DNA from: Clostridia bacterium
Lineage (GTDB): Bacteria > Bacillota > Clostridia > TANB77 > CAG-508
DNA: 12,574 bases
Direction: 5' to 3'
Assembly: GCA_900772235.1 (NCBI GenBank)
Contig: CAAGQX010000135.1
Coordinates: 1 to 12,574, forward strand
Below, in pieces: positions 7,267-12,574 of this stretch. The notes below the pieces were generated by a model that saw nothing but the letters and a program-made list of their open reading frames with translations, had not been told where the DNA came from and did no database searches. The position numbers and the translations under genes are program-made. Position 1 is the first letter of the stretch. Every line of letters starts with the position of its first letter.

Positions 7267-8120
7267 ATTTGTTCAAAATATTTTGCTATTTTAGCATAGT
7301 CTTCTAATGTTAGTTTTTCCCCTCTTATTTTTAAATCTATATTAAGTTCATTTAACATTTTCTCTATTTGTTCTTTACTTCCAAATAAATTGCTATTTGC
7401 TAAACCATTTAGCAATGTTTTTCTTTTTTGCATAAATGCCGATTTTATTATTTTAAACATTAACTCTTCATTTTCTATTTGTACACTTGCATTTTTTAGT
7501 ACTTCTAACTTAATAACCGTTGAATTTACTTCTGGCGATGGAATAAATAATGTTTTATCCACTTCTACTATTCTTGACGGTTTAGTGTAGTAGTTTATAG
7601 CATATGTTATTGCCCCTGTATTAGCTTCTCCTGGTTTTGCCACTAGTCTATCTGCTACTTCTTTTTGAACCATAACTGTTATACTTTCTATGTCTAATCT
7701 TTCTTCTAATAATTTCATTATAATAGGAGTTGTTATGTAATACGGTAAGTTTGCAACTACTTTTGCATTTTTTATTTGTCCTTGTTTATTTTCTGAAATA
7801 ATTTTTTTCAAATCTACCTTTAAAACATCATTATTAATAATTTCAAAATTATTATATAGTTTGAATCTATCTTTTAATATTTTTATCATTCTAGTATCTA
7901 ATTCTATACAAATAACTTTGCCTGCATTTTCTAATAATGGTTTTGTAAGTGTTCCTAGCCCTGGGCCTATTTCTATTACTAAGTCGCTATTATTAATTTG
8001 TGCTTCTTCAACAATTTTATTTACTACCTCATCGCTTATTAAAAAATTTTGTCCTAATTTTTTATTAGCTGTTATTCCGTACTTTTTCATTATAAATCTT
8101 GTTTCTTCTAAAACTCCCAT
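7263..8120 (-). CDS. rsmA: 16S rRNA (adenine1518-N6/adenine1519-N6)-dimethyltransferase
   Basis: RsmA (KsgA) uses S-adenosylmethionine to dimethylate two adjacent adenines near the 3' end of 16S rRNA, a late step and checkpoint of small-subunit maturation. The 285-aa length is typical. Visible motifs are KKLGQNFL (20-27), SAM motif I EIGPGLGTLT (50-59), the acidic end of motif II CIELD (71-75), NDV (97-99) and the adenine-binding NLPYYIT (124-130), followed by VQKEVADRLVAKPGE. ATG 8120 is preceded by AGGAG with 5-base spacing. An out-of-frame ATG at 8124 lies between and is ignored. The gene is first in a minus-strand series with gdpP 58 bp downstream and is divergent from the penicillin-binding protein gene. 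Confidence 0.96.
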   Translation of the reverse strand: MGVLEETRFIMKKYGITANKKLGQNFLISDEVVNKIVEEAQINNSDLVIEIGPGLGTLTKPLLENAGKVICIELDTRMIKILKDRFKLYNNFEIINNDVLKVDLKKIISENKQGQIKNAKVVANLPYYITTPIIMKLLEERLDIESITVMVQKEVADRLVAKPGEANTGAITYAINYYTKPSRIVEVDKTLFIPSPEVNSTVIKLEVLKNASVQIENEELMFKIIKSAFMQKRKTLLNGLANSNLFGSKEQIEKMLNELNIDLKIRGEKLTLEDYAKIAKYFEQI

Positions 8121-8170
8121 ACATTCTCCTCTTAATTTTTTTATATTTTTACTAGTTTTTAGCTTTAACT

Positions 8171-8179
8171 ATTATACCA
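8171..8179 (-). promoter_or_regulatory. Extended -10 promoter of rsmA
   Basis: On the minus strand TGG-TATAAT forms an extended -10 element about 50 bp upstream of the rsmA start. The -35 region is poor, as expected for extended -10 promoters. Confidence 0.6.
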
Positions 8180-8205
8180 CATTTTTCTCTTATTTTATTG
8201 CTTTT

Positions 8206-8234
8206 TTGAAATTTATAATATAAAATCTTATTAT
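8206..8234 (+). promoter_or_regulatory. Likely sigma-A promoter of the penicillin-binding protein gene
   Basis: TTGAAA (8206-8211) and TATTAT (8229-8234) are 17 bp apart, about 45 bp before the start codon. A second -10-like TATAAT at 8238-8243 has no matching -35. Confidence 0.5.
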
Positions 8235-8278
8235 TAATATAATGTTAACTAAATTCATAACATAGTAGGTGATTTTTT

Positions 8279-10513
8279 TTGAAAAAGTCTAAAAAGATAC
8301 AAAAGATTAATTTAAGTAATAAAAAGGCTTTAACTGCTTTTTTCATAATTCTAATAATTCTTTTTATATTATTAATTGTTAGAATTGTAGTTTTACAGTT
8401 TGTAGAAGGTAATGATTTAAAAAAAAGAGCTAGTATTCAGCAAACTACTACAAGAACAATTCCTGCAAATCGTGGCACTATTTACGACCGTAATGGTACT
8501 ATTTTGGCATCTAGTGCAAATGTAGATGTTGTTTCTGTTAATCCTAAAGGTGTTTTATATTCTGATAAAGCTGAAGTTCCTAAAGAAATTCTGGCAAGCA
8601 AATTTAGCGAATTATTTTCATTAGATTATAATGAAGTTTTAGATAAATTAAATTCAGATTCGACTTATGTAGAAATTGCCACAAAAGTTGATAGCAATAC
8701 TGTTGATACTTTAAAAGCTTGGCTTAAAGAATGTAAAATAACTTCTGGTATAAATATAGATTCTACAATTAGTAGATATTACCCATATAATACACTTGCT
8801 TCAAACTTAATTGGATTTACTGGTTCAGACACTCACGGTAGTTGGGGCTTAGAATGTTCTTTAGATTCAGTTCTTTCTGGTACTGATGGAAAAGTTGTAA
8901 TGCTAACAGACTCTGGAAATAGCGAAATTCCAAATCAAGAAAGAACTTATATAGAAGCTGAAGATGGTAACTCTGTTTATTTAACAATAGATGTAAATGT
9001 TCAATCTAGATGTGAAAAATATCTTGAACAAGCTGTTGCAGATAATCTTGCAGATGGTGGTACAGCAATAATTATGAACCCTTCTACTGGAGATATTCTT
9101 GCTATGGCAACTTATCCAAATTACGATTTAAATACACCATTTACTCCAACTAATTCTACTCTGCTAAGTAATTGGGACAATCTATCTTCTGAAGATAAAA
9201 CTAAAACACTATATAATATGTGGAATAATAGCGCTACACAAAACACATATGACCCAGGTTCAACTTTTAAATTAATTACAGCTTCTGTTGCTTTAGAAGA
9301 AGGTATTGCAACTACAGATAAGGAAGACGACTTTTTTTGCAATGGTTCTTACAAAGTAGGAAATACTACTATAAACTGTTGGCAAACTAATGGTTCTCAC
9401 TCTTACCAATCTTTAAAGCGAGCTCTTGGGAACTCTTGCAACCCTGCATTTATGCAATTAGGTGCAAGAATTGGTGCTCCTACTTTATATAAGTATTACC
9501 AAGCATTTGGTTTGTTTGAAAAAACTAATTCAGTTTTTTATGGCGAAGCAAATAGCTCATTTTGGAATTTAAGTGATGTTGGTGAAGTTGAACTTGCTAC
9601 AATGTCGTTCGGGCAAAGATTTAAAATTACTCCACTTCAATTAGTTACAGCTGTTTCTGCTATTGCTAACGAAGGAGTATTAGTTGAACCTCAAATAGTA
9701 AAGCAAACTGTTAATACTTCTACAGGTGCTGTTAATACAACTAAAACTGTAGAAAAAAGGCAAGTAATTTCCAAAGAAACATCTGAAACTATGCTAGATT
9801 TAATGGAATATGTTGTGCAAAAAGGTACTGGTAAGCACGCAAAAGTTGCTGGTTACTCTGTAGGTGGAAAATCTGGAACTTCTGAACCTCTTGACGGAAA
9901 CAGTGAAGAAGGATATGTAGCTTCATTTATTGGAGTAGCACCTATTTCTAACCCTGAAGTAGTTATCCTAGTTGCTATATATAATCCTCATGGTGATAAT
10001 GGTCACCAAGGTGGACAAGTTGCAGGTCCAGTTGTTTCTCAAATATTGTCAGAAGTATTGCCATACCTAGATATCGCTTCTAACAGTACTTCTAGTTCAG
10101 ATACAAACTCTGCAAACTATACTACTACAACTTTACCTGATGTTAGAAATATGACCATTTCTCAAGCTAGAAAGACATTAAAAAATGCAGGATTCACTGT
10201 AAATTTAGCAGGAAACGAAGATACTTCTACTTTAATAATAGACCAAACACCAAAGCCAGGAGCATCTTTATTAAATGGAGCAAATGTGTTCTTATATACA
10301 GAAACAAATAATATAAAAAATACTGTTACTGTTCCAAACTTTAAAGGAATGTCTCCAGCTCAAGCAATTAATTCTGCCACTTCCAAGGGATTAAACTTAA
10401 ATTTAAATGGTTCGGGCGTGGTAATTAGCCAAAATACAGCTTCTGGAAGCACCGTAGAAATTGGAACTGTTATAACAGTTAATTTAAGTGAAGAATTAAA
10501 TGGAGGATATTAA
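8279..10513 (+). CDS. Class B penicillin-binding protein with two PASTA domains (FtsI/SpoVD family)
   Basis: This membrane-anchored D,D-transpeptidase cross-links peptidoglycan. Its 744 aa comprise a basic N-terminus, one membrane helix (about 18-40, LTAFFIILIILFILLIV), the PBP dimerisation domain with RGTIYDRNG near 65, and a transpeptidase domain. The domain has all three active-site motifs: STFK (328-331), SCN (386-388) and KSGT (531-534). Two PASTA repeats follow (about 618-676 and 682-740). The start is TTG at 8279, six bases after the ribosome binding site AGGTGA; no ATG fits. Two PASTA repeats resemble division PBP2B/PbpB, but SpoVD, the spore-cortex counterpart, has the same architecture with one repeat in B. 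subtilis. The usual ftsL/mraY neighbours are absent, so the role (septum or spore) stays open. The gene is divergent from rsmA and ends at a shared terminator. Confidence 0.93.
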   Translation: MKKSKKIQKINLSNKKALTAFFIILIILFILLIVRIVVLQFVEGNDLKKRASIQQTTTRTIPANRGTIYDRNGTILASSANVDVVSVNPKGVLYSDKAEVPKEILASKFSELFSLDYNEVLDKLNSDSTYVEIATKVDSNTVDTLKAWLKECKITSGINIDSTISRYYPYNTLASNLIGFTGSDTHGSWGLECSLDSVLSGTDGKVVMLTDSGNSEIPNQERTYIEAEDGNSVYLTIDVNVQSRCEKYLEQAVADNLADGGTAIIMNPSTGDILAMATYPNYDLNTPFTPTNSTLLSNWDNLSSEDKTKTLYNMWNNSATQNTYDPGSTFKLITASVALEEGIATTDKEDDFFCNGSYKVGNTTINCWQTNGSHSYQSLKRALGNSCNPAFMQLGARIGAPTLYKYYQAFGLFEKTNSVFYGEANSSFWNLSDVGEVELATMSFGQRFKITPLQLVTAVSAIANEGVLVEPQIVKQTVNTSTGAVNTTKTVEKRQVISKETSETMLDLMEYVVQKGTGKHAKVAGYSVGGKSGTSEPLDGNSEEGYVASFIGVAPISNPEVVILVAIYNPHGDNGHQGGQVAGPVVSQILSEVLPYLDIASNSTSSSDTNSANYTTTTLPDVRNMTISQARKTLKNAGFTVNLAGNEDTSTLIIDQTPKPGASLLNGANVFLYTETNNIKNTVTVPNFKGMSPAQAINSATSKGLNLNLNGSGVVISQNTASGSTVEIGTVITVNLSEELNGGY

Positions 10514-10538
10514 AAAACAGCTTTATGCTGTTTTTTTT
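10512..10538. terminator. Bidirectional terminator between convergent genes
   Basis: AAAAAACAGC-TTTAT-GCTGTTTTTTTT forms a hairpin with U tracts on both strands. It overlaps the stop of the penicillin-binding protein gene, and its loop holds the TAA of the convergent PAP2 gene, so one element serves both. Confidence 0.9.
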
Positions 10539-11146
10539 ATGATTTTATATTTAATTATATATGATATGAATAACACTACTGCTGCTCCAAATATATCTAT
10601 TATTGAATGCTGTTTTATAAATACTGTAGATAACCATATTAATACTGTTAATATAACTATTAATGTTTTTGTGATTCTTGGTTTTTTTAATTTAGTATAT
10701 CTTATCCACGAGCAGCATAAAACTCCAGATATATAGCAATGCAAACTTGGGCAAGCACATACTGTGCTTCCACTTTTATAAATAATACTTATTATCCAAG
10801 TAAATACATCATTTACTTGCAAAGTTGTTTCTGGTCTAAAAGTAATTTGATTTTGGAAGAATATAAAAGTAATCCAGCTTATAATTAGCCCTATACTCAT
10901 CTGCTTACACGTATCTACAAACTCTTCTTTTGTTTTTACTAAAAAGTAAATCATACTTCCTGCATAAAATACAAACCATAAAATATATGGAATTACAAAA
11001 TATTTGCAAAACGGGATCATATCATCTAGTTTTGAATAAACATTGTACTTAGCTGGTATTTGTTGTAAAATTCCCCACATAAATGGCTGAAACATTATTG
11101 GTATTGCCCACAATAGGTATTTGTAATTATTGTTAATTTTTTTCAT
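10523..11146 (-). CDS. PAP2-superfamily membrane phosphatase or phosphotransferase
   Basis: This 207-aa polytopic protein has about five or six membrane helices and PAP2 motifs in order: FRPETT (103-108, end of motif 1), CPSLHC (132-137, a PSGH variant) and STVFIKQHSIID (173-184, with the histidine and aspartate of motif 3). Family members act on lipid phosphates such as phosphatidate or undecaprenyl pyrophosphate, or transfer phospho-alcohol headgroups. The PSLH form and motif layout recall the PAP2_3/Aur1-like branch, but the substrate cannot be named. The start is the ATG at 11146, preceded by GGAG with 6-base spacing. A longer TTG-start version to 11227 has no ribosome binding site and was rejected. 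A link with peptidoglycan lipid recycling is only suggested by its convergent neighbour. Confidence 0.82.
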   Translation of the reverse strand: MKKINNNYKYLLWAIPIMFQPFMWGILQQIPAKYNVYSKLDDMIPFCKYFVIPYILWFVFYAGSMIYFLVKTKEEFVDTCKQMSIGLIISWITFIFFQNQITFRPETTLQVNDVFTWIISIIYKSGSTVCACPSLHCYISGVLCCSWIRYTKLKKPRITKTLIVILTVLIWLSTVFIKQHSIIDIFGAAVVLFISYIIKYKIIKKTA

Positions 11147-11183
11147 TTTTTTCTCCATTTTATAAAACAAAATATATAAATTA

Positions 11184-11212
11184 TTGACAATCATAATAAA
11201 AAACATTATAAT
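11184..11212 (+). promoter_or_regulatory. Perfect-consensus promoter of the putative antitoxin RNA
   Basis: TTGACA (11184-11189) and TATAAT (11207-11212) are exactly 17 bp apart, matching the sigma-A consensus throughout. No coding start follows in the next 90 bases; an intrinsic terminator does, so the product must be a short RNA. Confidence 0.9.
11205..11210 (-). promoter_or_regulatory. Possible -10 of the PAP2 gene, overlapping the small-RNA -10
   Basis: On the minus strand TATAAT occurs at 11210-11205, about 58 bp before the PAP2 start codon, but the matching -35 region (GGCCGT) is poor. Because the sequence CATTATAATAT is nearly symmetric, it may simply be the mirror of the plus-strand box. 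Confidence 0.3.
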
Positions 11213-11218
11213 ATTTAC

Positions 11219-11306
11219 AGAAGACAAACGGCCACAGAAAGTGGCGTGCCGAAACGAAATATAAAAAATACATCCCTAACGGTCAAGCAGAGATGTATTT
11301 TTTGTT
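11219..11306 (+). ncRNA. Putative antisense RNA antitoxin of a type I toxin-antitoxin locus
   Basis: A transcript from the consensus promoter would start near 11219 and end at the U tract after 11303, about 85-90 nt. It would hold a 5' hairpin (11229-11253; CGG-CCAC-AGAAA-GUGG with a closing CCG) and the 12-bp 3' terminator stem. It runs opposite the toxin gene and is complementary to the last codons, stop and terminator of the toxin mRNA (about 11262-11306). This is the 3'-overlap geometry of txpA/RatA-type systems. No ribosome binding site or frame supports a protein. The antitoxin role is inferred from layout. Confidence 0.6.
11263..11303. terminator. Shared bidirectional terminator of toxin mRNA and antisense RNA
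   Basis: AAAAAATACATC (11263-11274) pairs perfectly with GATGTATTTTTT (11292-11303) around a 17-nt loop, giving a 12-bp stem with a U tract on both strands. The toxin stop codon (TAG, 11278-11276) lies in the loop, so both RNAs end here and pair through this region. Confidence 0.85.
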
Positions 11307-11434
11307 TTATCTAATTTTCTTATCATAATAATTAAAGTTATGAATAAGGCAACTGCTATAACAGTTACTAAGACAAGTTCAAAAAACAATATGTATATAT
11401 AAAACCAATATACTTCTTCTAGTTCTAATAACAT
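11276..11434 (-). CDS. Small membrane toxin-like peptide (type I, holin-like; 52 aa)
   Basis: The peptide begins MLLELEEVYW, has a single hydrophobic helix (about residues 11-38) and ends in a charged tail (IRKLDKTKNTSLLDR). This is the build of type I toxins and the 'putative holin-like toxins' of Firmicutes, which act at the membrane when over-produced. The ATG at 11434 is preceded by AAGGAGGTGAT, a near-perfect complement to the 16S rRNA 3' end. A TTGACT-N17-TATAAT promoter gives a leader of about 65 nt. The stop lies in a terminator loop shared with a convergent small RNA. The toxic function is inferred from architecture. A small structural membrane protein is the alternative, but the antisense arrangement argues against it. 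Confidence 0.72.
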   Translation of the reverse strand: MLLELEEVYWFYIYILFFELVLVTVIAVALFITLIIMIRKLDKTKNTSLLDR

Positions 11435-11440
11435 ATTTGT

Positions 11441-11451
11441 ATCACCTCCTT
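11441..11451 (-). promoter_or_regulatory. Near-perfect Shine-Dalgarno of the toxin gene
   Basis: AAGGAGGTGAT on the minus strand is complementary to essentially the whole anti-Shine-Dalgarno. Such strength is typical of type I toxin mRNAs, which rely on RNA-level repression. An inverted repeat in the leader (AAGATG at 11459-11464 and CATCTT at 11491-11496) could fold the 5' end. Confidence 0.8.
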
Positions 11452-11506
11452 ATTACATAAGATGGTGGTACACCTACTCCCTGCTTCGTTCATCTTCTAG
11501 TTTAGA

Positions 11507-11535
11507 ATTATATTAGATCTTTTTCAAAAAGTCAA
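11507..11535 (-). promoter_or_regulatory. Sigma-A promoter of the toxin gene
   Basis: On the minus strand TTGACT (11535-11530) and TATAAT (11512-11507) are 17 bp apart, one mismatch from consensus. The -35 box lies about 50 bp from the divergent DUF1064 gene, so the two promoters are back to back. Confidence 0.85.
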
Positions 11536-11582
11536 TGTTGTTTTATGTTTTTTGTACTATACTAAAAAAAGGAAGTAATATA

Positions 11583-11942
11583 ATGGAACACTGGTCTACT
11601 GAAGATTATAAAAATTACACAGAAAAGAAAGTAAAAAAGACTAAATACAGAGCAAATAAAACCTCTGTAGATGGTCATACTTTTGATAGCCAAAAAGAAG
11701 CAAATTACTACAATATGCTAAAACTTAGACTTCAAGCTAAAGATATAAAAGGTTTTTGTTTGCAACCAACTTTTATTTTAGCCCCTGGTTTAAAGTACAA
11801 AGCAGATTTTATTATTTTTAATAATGACGGAACATATGATGTAATTGATGTAAAAGGTTTTAAAACCAAAGAATATATTGCAAAGAAAAAAGTATTTGAA
11901 GATAAATTTAATTTAACAATAACAGAAGAATTTAATAATTAA
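11583..11942 (+). CDS. DUF1064 family protein, PD-(D/E)XK nuclease-like
   Basis: The 119-aa protein has the DUF1064 pattern: KYRANKTSVDGHTFDSQKEANYY (21-43), LQPTFILAPGLKYKADF (60-76) and YDVIDVKGFKTKEYIAKKKVF (85-105). Glu39, Asp75 and the Asp89-x-Lys91 pair fit a PD-(D/E)XK nuclease core. Relatives are common in phages and prophages and are thought to be endonucleases or resolvase-like; the substrate is unknown. ATG 11583 is preceded by AAAGGAAG; an upstream in-frame ATG at 11535 lacks one. A weak -10 (TATACT, 11558-11563) lies close by. Its neighbours are a toxin-antitoxin locus and, two bases beyond its stop, the convergent phosphoesterase gene, with no terminator between. No phage structural genes are seen. 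Confidence 0.82.
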   Translation: MEHWSTEDYKNYTEKKVKKTKYRANKTSVDGHTFDSQKEANYYNMLKLRLQAKDIKGFCLQPTFILAPGLKYKADFIIFNNDGTYDVIDVKGFKTKEYIAKKKVFEDKFNLTITEEFNN

Positions 11943-11944
11943 AT

Positions 11945-12463
11945 CTATATTTCTTCTTCTATCAAAACTTTTCCCTCTAAGTCTTTTAAAGTAATCTTAT
12001 TTTCATCAATTGTTAAATAGCTCCTGCTCGAGCCATTTCTTGGTCTTGATATAGAACCCGGATTTGCATAAATTCTATCTTTCTGCTTGTCTATCATTCC
12101 ATAATGAGTATGTCCGCTTAAGAAAATGTCTCCGCAGTATTCTGGTAAATTATATTTATTATATAAATGCCCGTGTGTTAATGTTATAACATTTTTGTTT
12201 AAATTTATACTTCTTACATCCATTAAGCTAAAATTTAACATCTCTTCAAAATGTTCACTATCGCAATTACCTCTTACCGCACAAATTTTGTCTGCTATTT
12301 CATTTAACTTTTCTGCCACTTCATAATCATTAGAAGAGCTAAAATATCCTGCAAAATCACCCAATATTAATAGTCTATCAGCTTTTTCTTCTGCAAATTT
12401 TTCCAATGCTTCATTTAAATATTTAATTCCACCGTGTATATCTGATATTACCATTGCTTTCAT
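11945..12463 (-). CDS. YfcE/MJ0936-type metallophosphoesterase
   Basis: This 172-aa single-domain, cytosolic calcineurin-like phosphoesterase probably acts on phosphodiesters with a di-metal centre. Metal ligands are all present in order: SDIHG (Asp8, His10), GDFAG (Asp36), GNCD (Asn66), THGH (His97, His99) and GHTH (His118, His120), followed by the family signature NPGSISRPR near 134-142. The length equals the usual YfcE size, so it appears complete. ATG 12463 is preceded by AAGGAG. An insertion sequence ends only 37 bp upstream, so the native promoter may have been displaced and transcription may now come from the IS. The natural substrate is not known for most members. Confidence 0.92.
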   Translation of the reverse strand: MKAMVISDIHGGIKYLNEALEKFAEEKADRLLILGDFAGYFSSSNDYEVAEKLNEIADKICAVRGNCDSEHFEEMLNFSLMDVRSINLNKNVITLTHGHLYNKYNLPEYCGDIFLSGHTHYGMIDKQKDRIYANPGSISRPRNGSSRSYLTIDENKITLKDLEGKVLIEEEI

Positions 12464-12500
12464 AGTTATTTCTCCTTATTCTAATAAAGGAAAGAAGTTT

Positions 12501-12574
12501 TGAACTGAACCCAAAAAGTTAGACACTTTTTGATTAAGTTTATATTAGGCTACTTTTAAGGAATGAATTCTGTA
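12501..12574 (-). mobile_element. End of an IS3-family (IS150-like) insertion sequence, continuing beyond the window
   Basis: TGAACTGAACCCAAAAAGTT at 12501-12520, continuing AGACACTTTTTG, is the terminal inverted repeat typical of Firmicute IS3/IS150-group elements, beginning with the characteristic TG. The element runs rightwards out of the window, with its transposase end pointing at the phosphoesterase gene. Target duplication cannot be seen because only one end is present. Confidence 0.85.
12545..12574 (-). CDS. IS3-family transposase OrfB, C-terminal end (partial)
   Basis: Reading leftwards from the window edge, nine codons give YRIHSLKVA followed by TAA at 12547-12545. OrfB of IS150-like elements typically ends in a PVQYR-type motif close to the right terminal repeat, and this fits position, strand and residues. 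Only the tail is present, so catalytic residues cannot be assessed. Confidence 0.7.
   Translation of the reverse strand, partial: YRIHSLKVA

Noticed and set aside
8239..8263. Sigma-E-like promoter (ATA, 14 bp, CATAACAT) for the penicillin-binding protein gene
   Set aside because: The predicted start would fall inside the ribosome binding site at 8267-8273, so the transcript could not be translated well.
11147..11227. Longer PAP2 protein starting at TTG 11227
   Set aside because: No ribosome binding site there, and the extension overlaps the consensus small-RNA promoter. ATG 11146 has GGAG at good spacing.
1..12574. CRISPR arrays, rRNA genes, replication origins or prophage modules
   Set aside because: No regularly spaced repeats, rRNA sequence, DnaA-box cluster or phage structural genes were seen.

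Overview
The window is strongly AT-rich, with A/T-ending codons, canonical TTGACA-N17-TATAAT promoters, strong AGGAGG-type ribosome binding sites and U-rich hairpin terminators. It also carries the sporulation phosphatase SpoIIE. Together these point to a low-GC, endospore-forming Firmicute, most likely an uncultured gut-type Clostridium relative. The lineage is inferred from gene content, not from a search.

Layout. Positions 1-160 hold a possible end of a repeat or gene plus a palindrome. A 58-aa acidic protein (218-394, +) follows, then a two-way terminator, elongator tRNA-Met (430-506, -) and a 73-aa charged small protein (616-837, -). From 8120 down to 956 a minus-strand series runs in transcription order: rsmA (16S rRNA dimethyltransferase), gdpP (c-di-AMP phosphodiesterase), spoIIE (membrane PP2C phosphatase that activates sigma-F) and dxs (first enzyme of the MEP isoprenoid pathway). 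Divergent from rsmA is a class B penicillin-binding protein with two PASTA domains (8279-10513, +). It converges on a PAP2-type membrane phosphatase (10523-11146, -) across a shared terminator. Positions 11180-11535 hold what looks like a type I toxin-antitoxin locus: a 52-aa one-helix membrane peptide with a near-perfect Shine-Dalgarno and promoter, and a convergent antisense RNA with a consensus promoter that shares the 3' hairpin. The right end is accessory in character: a DUF1064 nuclease-like gene, a YfcE-type phosphoesterase and the end of an IS3-family insertion sequence running off the window.

How the genes fit together. Ribosome maturation (RsmA), c-di-AMP turnover (GdpP), sporulation signalling (SpoIIE) and isoprenoid supply for undecaprenyl phosphate and quinones (Dxs) sit in line opposite a septal or spore peptidoglycan transpeptidase. 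The region therefore leans towards cell envelope and sporulation.

The most striking observation is in spoIIE. Its reading frame is broken twice. Each break is a +1 shift, and at each the codon in the original frame is CGG followed by A, so that skipping the C and reading GGA restores a perfect SpoIIE. The shifts fall at residues 479/480 and 698/699 of a 723-aa product. The second shift is needed to reach the metal-binding Asp-Asp-Met-Thr motif of the phosphatase. By eye I find no other in-frame CGG in about 3,000 codons of intact genes here, although CGGA occurs often in other frames. This fits recoding (+1 frameshifting or four-base decoding) at an unassigned or starved CGG codon better than random sequencing error, but raw reads and orthologues are needed to decide.
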